Translations under genes and position numbers: made by a program | Notes under the pieces: model-generated | The model's input: only the letters and a program-made list of their open reading frames with translations | Database searches by the model: none | Told to the model about the DNA's origin: nothing | In this document: positions 33,125 through 37,210 of the stretch, piece after piece | How positions within the stretch are numbered: the stretch's first letter is position 1 | Layout: every line of letters starts with the position of its first letter | Source of the DNA: Actinomycetes bacterium | Lineage (GTDB): Bacteria > Actinomycetota > Acidimicrobiia > Acidimicrobiales > Acidimicrobiaceae | Length of the DNA: 37,210 nucleotides | Direction of reading: 5' to 3' | Assembly (NCBI GenBank): GCA_021784785.1 | Contig: JAJYHJ010000168.1 | Span: 1-37,210 of the forward strand

Positions 33125-33916
33125 TTATGAAGCGGTGAGTACGGAAAAGCGTTGTGGTGGTGACACGTTTAAGGGGATGGAGTAACTGAACATCTCGAGG
33201 CTAAAAGAAACTTCCGTTTCAGTGCCAGTTTTGCCGACAAGGTAAATTGAAGGCATGGACACCTTGGAAAGCTGGCCCTTAGGGGATATCTCCAGTGAGA
33301 CTTCAATGTTATTGAGCTTTGTACTAGTGGCCAACGGAGACAAGCCTGAGGTGGTGGATAGCTTATACACATATTGGCGCTTACCACCAAAGACACCGGT
33401 GCCTTCAGAGCGTACATGGGTTGAATGTTGGAGGAAGGAAAGCGTTGTGAGAGGATCAAAGCGTCCATCGAGTGAAAAAAGTGGCCAAAAAAGAGATACG
33501 AACGATGACAAAGTGGGAAGTGAAGTGGTCTCGATCCAGGTCTTGCCATGAGACCCGACGGACGTCTTGTTTAATGGTTCCAAGAATGTGTTCGGACCAA
33601 TGACTCGCATATTGGAAATTAAGTTTCGCGAAATGCCATTTTTGTGGTAGACACAGAAGATGCGGGCCTCCTTATGTCTGTATGACGTACCGAATACTCC
33701 AGACAAGGTCACGCTGTCTCCTTTGAGATACCCCGAGACGGCATTAACTTTGAGATATAACTGGAACGAACTGGCACTTTCGGTTGTCTTGACTGCTTGG
33801 CGTAGCATGGATAAGTTGGAAGGCTTCAATGACATAGAAGCCTTCAAGGTGTCAGTGGAAGAACATGATGTGAGTAAAAAAGATACTGCTAATACTCCAA
33901 GTGGTACTCTTTTCAT
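33125..33916 (-). CDS. LppX-like lipoprotein
   Basis: 263 residues from the ATG at 33916. The signal MKRVPLGVLAVSFLLTSC ends in a lipobox (LTSC), so the protein is lipid-anchored on the outer face of the membrane. The body is beta-rich (SSFQLYLKVNAVSGYLKGDS and onward) with TWIETTSLPTLSSFVSLFWP in the middle, resembling actinobacterial LppX/LprG-type lipoproteins in layout; I am moderately sure. A longer reading from 34009 would translate the tandem repeats and is rejected because the repeat unit is not a multiple of three. It lies downstream of, and in the same direction as, the ABC transporter genes, but has its own promoter. Confidence 0.75.
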   Translation of the reverse strand: MKRVPLGVLAVSFLLTSCSSTDTLKASMSLKPSNLSMLRQAVKTTESASSFQLYLKVNAVSGYLKGDSVTLSGVFGTSYRHKEARIFCVYHKNGISRNLISNMRVIGPNTFLEPLNKTSVGSHGKTWIETTSLPTLSSFVSLFWPLFSLDGRFDPLTTLSFLQHSTHVRSEGTGVFGGKRQYVYKLSTTSGLSPLATSTKLNNIEVSLEISPKGQLSKVSMPSIYLVGKTGTETEVSFSLEMFSYSIPLNVSPPQRFSVLTAS

Positions 33917-33926
33917 CGTAACTGTG

Positions 33927-34010
33927 CCAATCCCATGCCAATCCCATGCCAATCCCATGCCAATCCCATCTGAATGAATAAGTGCATACGTCTGAATGAA
34001 TAAGTGCATA
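33927..34010. repeat. Two adjacent tandem repeats in the lipoprotein leader
   Basis: An 11-bp unit CCAATCCCATG is repeated almost four times (33927-33969). It is followed directly by a 22-bp unit, TCTGAATGAATAAGTGCATA plus two bases, repeated nearly twice (33969-33990 and 33991-34010). The block ends 10 bases before the lipoprotein ATG and covers most of its predicted leader. Confidence 0.9.
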
Positions 34011-34027
34011 AGGTCGCGCTTATTTAC

Positions 34028-34055
34028 ATGATAGGGCAGAGTGGGGAGGGCTCAA
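34028..34055 (-). promoter_or_regulatory. Promoter for the lipoprotein gene
   Basis: On minus, TTGAGC (plus 34050-34055) and TATCAT (plus 34028-34033) are 16 bases apart. Transcription would begin near 34021, giving a leader of about 105 bases made almost entirely of the tandem repeats. Confidence 0.45.
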
Positions 34056-34183
34056 AAGACAGATACTTTGGTAGCTCTAAGTGTCAAGAAGGTGGTGACA
34101 CGCAGTTGAACGACGCAAGAAAAACAAAGAATCTGACGTCTTTAATCGTATTGTCAATCTTTGTCGAGCTTCGGACTTGTTGC

Positions 34184-34954
34184 TTAGGTTCCGAACAGCT
34201 GGGTATAGGCTCCAACTAAAGAGTTTGTATATGGATGTTCAGGGTGGGATAAGATCTTTGCAACTGGCCCCATCTCGACGACTCTTCCTTGGTACAACAC
34301 GACAACTTCACTACAGAGATCTGCGACTTCCTCTAAGTTGTGAGTGATTAGAACTACCGAGCTTTGGACCGAGGTTGAGTAACTATCGATTACCTCTATG
34401 ATATCTCGCGCTACCAAAACGTCGAGTGAACTTGTTGGTTCGTCGGCGACGAGTAGTTTAGGGTTAGATGCTAAGGCAATAGCAATTGCTACTCTTTGCC
34501 GCTGTCCTCCAGAAAGTTGGTGTGGATAACGATTTATGATCTCAGCCTCATTTCCTTCGAACCCCATGCGTGCAAGCAGAGAAATAACGGCAGCGCTGGC
34601 GTTTTTATCGAGTGAGGTTAGAGCCTTCGAAATCTGTCTGCCAATCTTCATGGAAGGGTCTAGAGTCAAGCCAGGGTTCTGAGGGACTAGAGACAGAACA
34701 GAACGTCTCATCTTATCGAGTTCTAGCTTTGGCAACTCCAAGATCGAAATACCTTCTACCAATACTTTGCCGGTGAACGCAGCATGTGACGGTAAGTCGC
34801 CAAAGATTGCTCGAGCGGTCATGGATTTTCCCGACCCGGATTCACCAACTATGCCCAACCGAGTGCCTCTTTGGATCTCAAAGGAGATGTTGTCCAAGAC
34901 TTTGGTGTTGTGAATCTCCACAGTGAGGTGTTCAATTGCAAGAAATGCCGACAT
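34184..34954 (-). CDS. Oligopeptide/nickel-type ABC transporter ATPase
   Basis: 256 residues. Walker A GESGSGKS at 37-44, signature LSGGQ at 147-151, Walker B LLVADEP at 167-173, and the H-loop LITHN. The ending HPYTNSLVGAY is the Dpp/Opp/Nik family tail, here short (about 330 residues is common for DppD), with the extra C-terminal domain missing. It starts two bases after the DppC-like gene ends. No second (DppF-like) ATPase follows; the next gene is the lipoprotein. The importer may use a homodimer or an ATPase encoded elsewhere. A 6-bp hairpin (34170-34195) brackets the stop codon. Confidence 0.9.
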   Translation of the reverse strand: MSAFLAIEHLTVEIHNTKVLDNISFEIQRGTRLGIVGESGSGKSMTARAIFGDLPSHAAFTGKVLVEGISILELPKLELDKMRRSVLSLVPQNPGLTLDPSMKIGRQISKALTSLDKNASAAVISLLARMGFEGNEAEIINRYPHQLSGGQRQRVAIAIALASNPKLLVADEPTSSLDVLVARDIIEVIDSYSTSVQSSVVLITHNLEEVADLCSEVVVLYQGRVVEMGPVAKILSHPEHPYTNSLVGAYTQLFGT

Positions 34955-34956
34955 GA

Positions 34957-35802
34957 CTAGGTGCTCTTACGACGTGTGCTGTAGAAATCGGCGAGTACGT
35001 TTAGTGCAAATATGGTTAGGGCAATCATTATGGCGGGTGCAATCATCAGAGTTGGGTCGATGCTTACGTAACTTTGTGCTTCTTCAATCATCGCTCCCCA
35101 CGAAGGGGTGGGTGGAGGAGTACCTAGGCCAAGATAAGATAGGGCAGCGGTTGCAAGTACGGTCAGGGACGCTCCGAGCATCGCCTGGTTAAAGATGGAT
35201 GTCAGAAGGTTAGGCAATACGTGCTTGATGGTAATTGTACGTCTGGAGAGCCCAAAGGTACGCGCTAAGGTGATGAATCCCCGACCTAATATTGTCTGGG
35301 AACGAACTTTGACGACTCGTACAAAACTTGGAATCAAGGCAATACCCACGGAGATAGCGGCAACGAAAGTACTAGCTCCCAGGACGCTCACAAAAGTGAT
35401 TGCCAACAACAAAGCAGGGAACCCGTACAAAGCGTCGGTAAAGAGAGAGATAGCGGTGTCGATGAAGCGGTTCTTAGTCCAGCTTGCCACTACTCCCAAG
35501 GTGACACCGACTGGCACGGCCACGACGAGTGCTAAAAGACATGACTCTAATTCAGGCACTCCCCCTGCCATCAATCTTGAAAGGGTATCGCGCCCATAGA
35601 TATCCGTTCCAAGTGGGTGCAGTAGCGATATCTGCCCAAGTGATGGCCCTGCTGAAACTCTAAGTGGTGGATACGGAGTCCAAAAGATTGATAACAATGT
35701 GATGGCTACAACTACTAAAAGAATGGTCCCTCCAACTTTGGCTCGTAAGTCCAAAGTTGACTTTGGTTGGACAAATGTCGTCGCTTGGGAGTTGCGCCTC
35801 AC
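34957..35802 (-). CDS. Dpp/Opp-type ABC transporter permease (DppC-like)
   Basis: 281 residues from a GTG that overlaps the upstream permease stop (GTGA). Family signature HPLGTDIYGRDTLSRLMAGG near 62-81. Six hydrophobic segments include the EAA-loop region ARTFGLSRRTITIKHVLPNL near 180-199. It forms the membrane channel with the DppB-like partner for peptide import. Intact. Confidence 0.92.
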   Translation of the reverse strand: MRRNSQATTFVQPKSTLDLRAKVGGTILLVVVAITLLSIFWTPYPPLRVSAGPSLGQISLLHPLGTDIYGRDTLSRLMAGGVPELESCLLALVVAVPVGVTLGVVASWTKNRFIDTAISLFTDALYGFPALLLAITFVSVLGASTFVAAISVGIALIPSFVRVVKVRSQTILGRGFITLARTFGLSRRTITIKHVLPNLLTSIFNQAMLGASLTVLATAALSYLGLGTPPPTPSWGAMIEEAQSYVSIDPTLMIAPAIMIALTIFALNVLADFYSTRRKST

Positions 35803-36800
35803 AGTACATCGTCTCTAAGGTCAGGTTGAATCCTCTTGTATGAAAGATCGACCAGGAGATTTATCGTGCAAACTATAGTAACAGCCAGCATGACGATGTC
35901 CTGGACTACGATTACATCGCGGTTCTGCACAGCGTTAAGAAGTAAGGTACCAACTCCCGGCAGCCCAAAGACGTTTTCCACGACCACGGCACCTACGAGA
36001 AGCCCCGAGGCTTCCAATCCGACTACGGTTATCAGTGGAGCGGTGATATTTCTTAGTCCATGTCGAAGAAATGCTTGAGTTTCGCTTTGTCCTCGTAGGC
36101 GCGCTGCATGTATGTAAGGCGTGTCCATGACATCATCGATTAAATTTTTGGCGTACCTGGATATGATGGCAGCTTCTACTAGGCCTAGTGCGACTGAGGG
36201 AAGTATCAAAGACCGGATGGCACCTACTACTGAGGTGCTCCAAAATATGAATCCACTCGCTGGCAGCACTGAGTACTTTATCGCAAAGGTATATATGAGG
36301 ATGAGTCCCAAGATGAAGCTAGGTGTGGAGATGCCAAGATCCAGGACTAAAGTAACGAAGATGCTTGCTCGTGACTGCCGAAACAGATAAATCAAAAAGG
36401 CTAATGGAATCGACAGAATGATCCCGATACCTAGTCCTCCCAGCACTAGTGGAACAGTAATTTGCAGTGCTTGCGCAATCTCGGTACCGATTCGACCCCC
36501 CGAAACGTAAGAGCGCCCAAGTCTCATTGTGAGGAGTTGACTTAGCCATCTAAGGTACTGGTCGTAAAGCGGGGCACCGAGTCCTAACTTTGCGTTTAGT
36601 GTCGCTACCTTTTGAGGAGTTGCCTGCGTTCCGAGAATCACTTGAGCTGGCGAGCCTGGCAGTATATTTATTACTGCGAAGTCTGCTATTGAGGCTACAA
36701 ACAAGGTGATAAGTAGTCGAAAAAATATACGACCGTTGAAACGACCGAGATAAGGGCTCGAGAACTTTTCGTAGCGCTGTTTCCAAGGTGCCGTTGTCAT
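35799..36800 (-). CDS. Dpp/Opp-type ABC transporter permease (DppB-like)
   Basis: 333 residues from the ATG at 36800; a TTG at 36836 would add twelve, and the AGGAG nearby sits between the two. VINILPGSPAQVILG near 44-58 is the DppB N-terminal signature. The EAA-loop (YIHAARLRGQSETQAFLRHG) is near 226-245, and LLVGAVVVENVFGLPGVG follows. It pairs with the DppC-like protein. It lies downstream of the solute-binding-protein gene, with a hairpin between. Confidence 0.92.
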   Translation of the reverse strand: MTTAPWKQRYEKFSSPYLGRFNGRIFFRLLITLFVASIADFAVINILPGSPAQVILGTQATPQKVATLNAKLGLGAPLYDQYLRWLSQLLTMRLGRSYVSGGRIGTEIAQALQITVPLVLGGLGIGIILSIPLAFLIYLFRQSRASIFVTLVLDLGISTPSFILGLILIYTFAIKYSVLPASGFIFWSTSVVGAIRSLILPSVALGLVEAAIISRYAKNLIDDVMDTPYIHAARLRGQSETQAFLRHGLRNITAPLITVVGLEASGLLVGAVVVENVFGLPGVGTLLLNAVQNRDVIVVQDIVMLAVTIVCTINLLVDLSYKRIQPDLRDDVL

Positions 36801-36844
36801 TCTTTTTGGCGAGTCACTCCTACGCTCCTTTATCAAGTATTAAC

Positions 36845-36863
36845 GGGTTTCCATTAGAAACCC
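36845..36863 (-). terminator. Hairpin at the solute-binding-protein stop codon
   Basis: GGGTTTC (36845-36851) and GAAACCC (36857-36863) form a perfect 7-bp stem whose 5-base loop holds the TAA stop. Such hairpins after binding-protein genes often stabilise the upstream message and lower permease expression. No U-run, so not a full terminator. Confidence 0.5.
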
Positions 36864-37210
36864 ATATTTTGTGCTTGCTTAGAGATACGTCCTCCAACAC
36901 CTATATAGGATAGGTTGAATGACTCGGAGTAACCGGAGGTAGGAACACCAGTTATTGTGCTGGAGGTAACTGTAATTTGGGGAAGGATATACAACCAGTC
37001 ATTTACCGCGGCGCCGGTGATCTTTTCTAGAACGGCCCTGTATCCTTTTATCCACTGAGACCGTGTCGGTGCAGAGTTTGACTCAGATAACATCTTGGCT
37101 ACCTGTGGCGTGCCGTTGTAGTGCCAGTAATAGCCCGGGGTGCCGTAGTTGCCGATGTCTCGCGCCTCAGCATGATCGATAATCGTGGCTTGAAAGTTGC
37201 CACCTTCAAA
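36854..37210 (-). CDS. ABC transporter solute-binding protein, family 5 (C-terminus only)
   Basis: The frame is open to the window edge, so only the last 118 residues are present. FQATIIDHAEARDIGNYGTP, then GYYWHYNGT, then WLYILPQITVTSS, matches the C-terminal lobe of SBP_bac_5 peptide/nickel binding proteins. The exported receptor would deliver peptides to the DppB/DppC-like permeases downstream. The signal peptide and N-terminal lobe lie beyond 37210. Confidence 0.85.
   Translation of the reverse strand, partial: FEGGNFQATIIDHAEARDIGNYGTPGYYWHYNGTPQVAKMLSESNSAPTRSQWIKGYRAVLEKITGAAVNDWLYILPQITVTSSTITGVPTSGYSESFNLSYIGVGGRISKQAQNMGF

Noticed and set aside
1-37210. CRISPR array or cas genes
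   Set aside because: No regularly spaced repeats with unique spacers; the only clear tandem repeats are at 33927-34010 and have no spacers.

Overview
The window reads as the junction between a bacterial chromosome and a large integrated accessory region. Base composition is near half GC by eye (not counted). Taxonomic signals are mixed. The right flank (oligopeptide ABC transporter, LppX-like lipoprotein), the T4CP/relaxation genes and several hypothetical proteins resemble actinobacterial families as I remember them. The TatA/TatC pair, the beta-helix protein beginning ARLPIPGSDDGTWG and two small YG-motif proteins resemble Saccharibacteria (TM7/Patescibacteria) families. I therefore cannot name the organism. 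A moderately GC actinobacterium carrying genes exchanged with an epibiont, or the reverse, is the best guess.

Layout, left to right. 0.1-1.2 kb: a double helix-turn-helix protein and the C-terminal remnant of an IS110-type transposase. 1.2-4.2 kb (minus): a sigma-factor-like protein translationally coupled to a KAP P-loop NTPase. 4.2-10.7 kb: a tail-fibre-like beta-helix protein, a coiled-coil/winged-helix protein with a coupled 37-residue membrane peptide, a Ser/Thr-rich membrane-anchored protein, tatA-tatC, a membrane-anchored helical protein, and a small Tat-signal-like protein. 10.7-12.8 kb (plus): two consecutive, unrelated TIR-domain proteins. 12.9-16.1 kb (minus): a Gabija-type pair (gajA ATPase/TOPRIM nuclease, gajB UvrD-like helicase). 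16.2-22.1 kb (minus): a complete type I restriction-modification operon hsdM-hsdS-hsdR joined by ATGA overlaps. Together 1.2-22.1 kb looks like a defence island.

22.3-33.0 kb is the mobile-element core. A divergently transcribed 267-residue regulator-like gene faces a long plus-strand operon of small proteins, a T4CP-like ATPase, a replication-relaxation (Replic_Relax) protein, a beta-class DNA methyltransferase, a 46-residue ORF, a ribbon-helix-helix protein, an ArdA antirestriction protein, an XRE regulator and a large serine recombinase. The recombinase frame runs into the 3' half of an intact tRNA-Val(CAC), the likely integration site. Most genes here have strong Shine-Dalgarno sites and stop/start overlaps. 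Long inverted repeats lie upstream of the operon, between the T4CP and relaxation genes, and upstream of ardA.

33.1-37.2 kb (minus) is chromosomal flank: a lipoprotein with two kinds of tandem repeat in its leader, one transporter ATPase, two Dpp/Opp-type permeases and the C-terminus of a family 5 solute-binding protein cut by the window edge.

The most novel-looking items are the tandem TIR pair with its small Tat-signal-like neighbour, the sigma-like/KAP pair, the winged-helix/tiny-membrane-peptide pair, and the large interrupted palindrome in front of ardA. No CRISPR array or rRNA is visible. The left end of the integrated element was not found.
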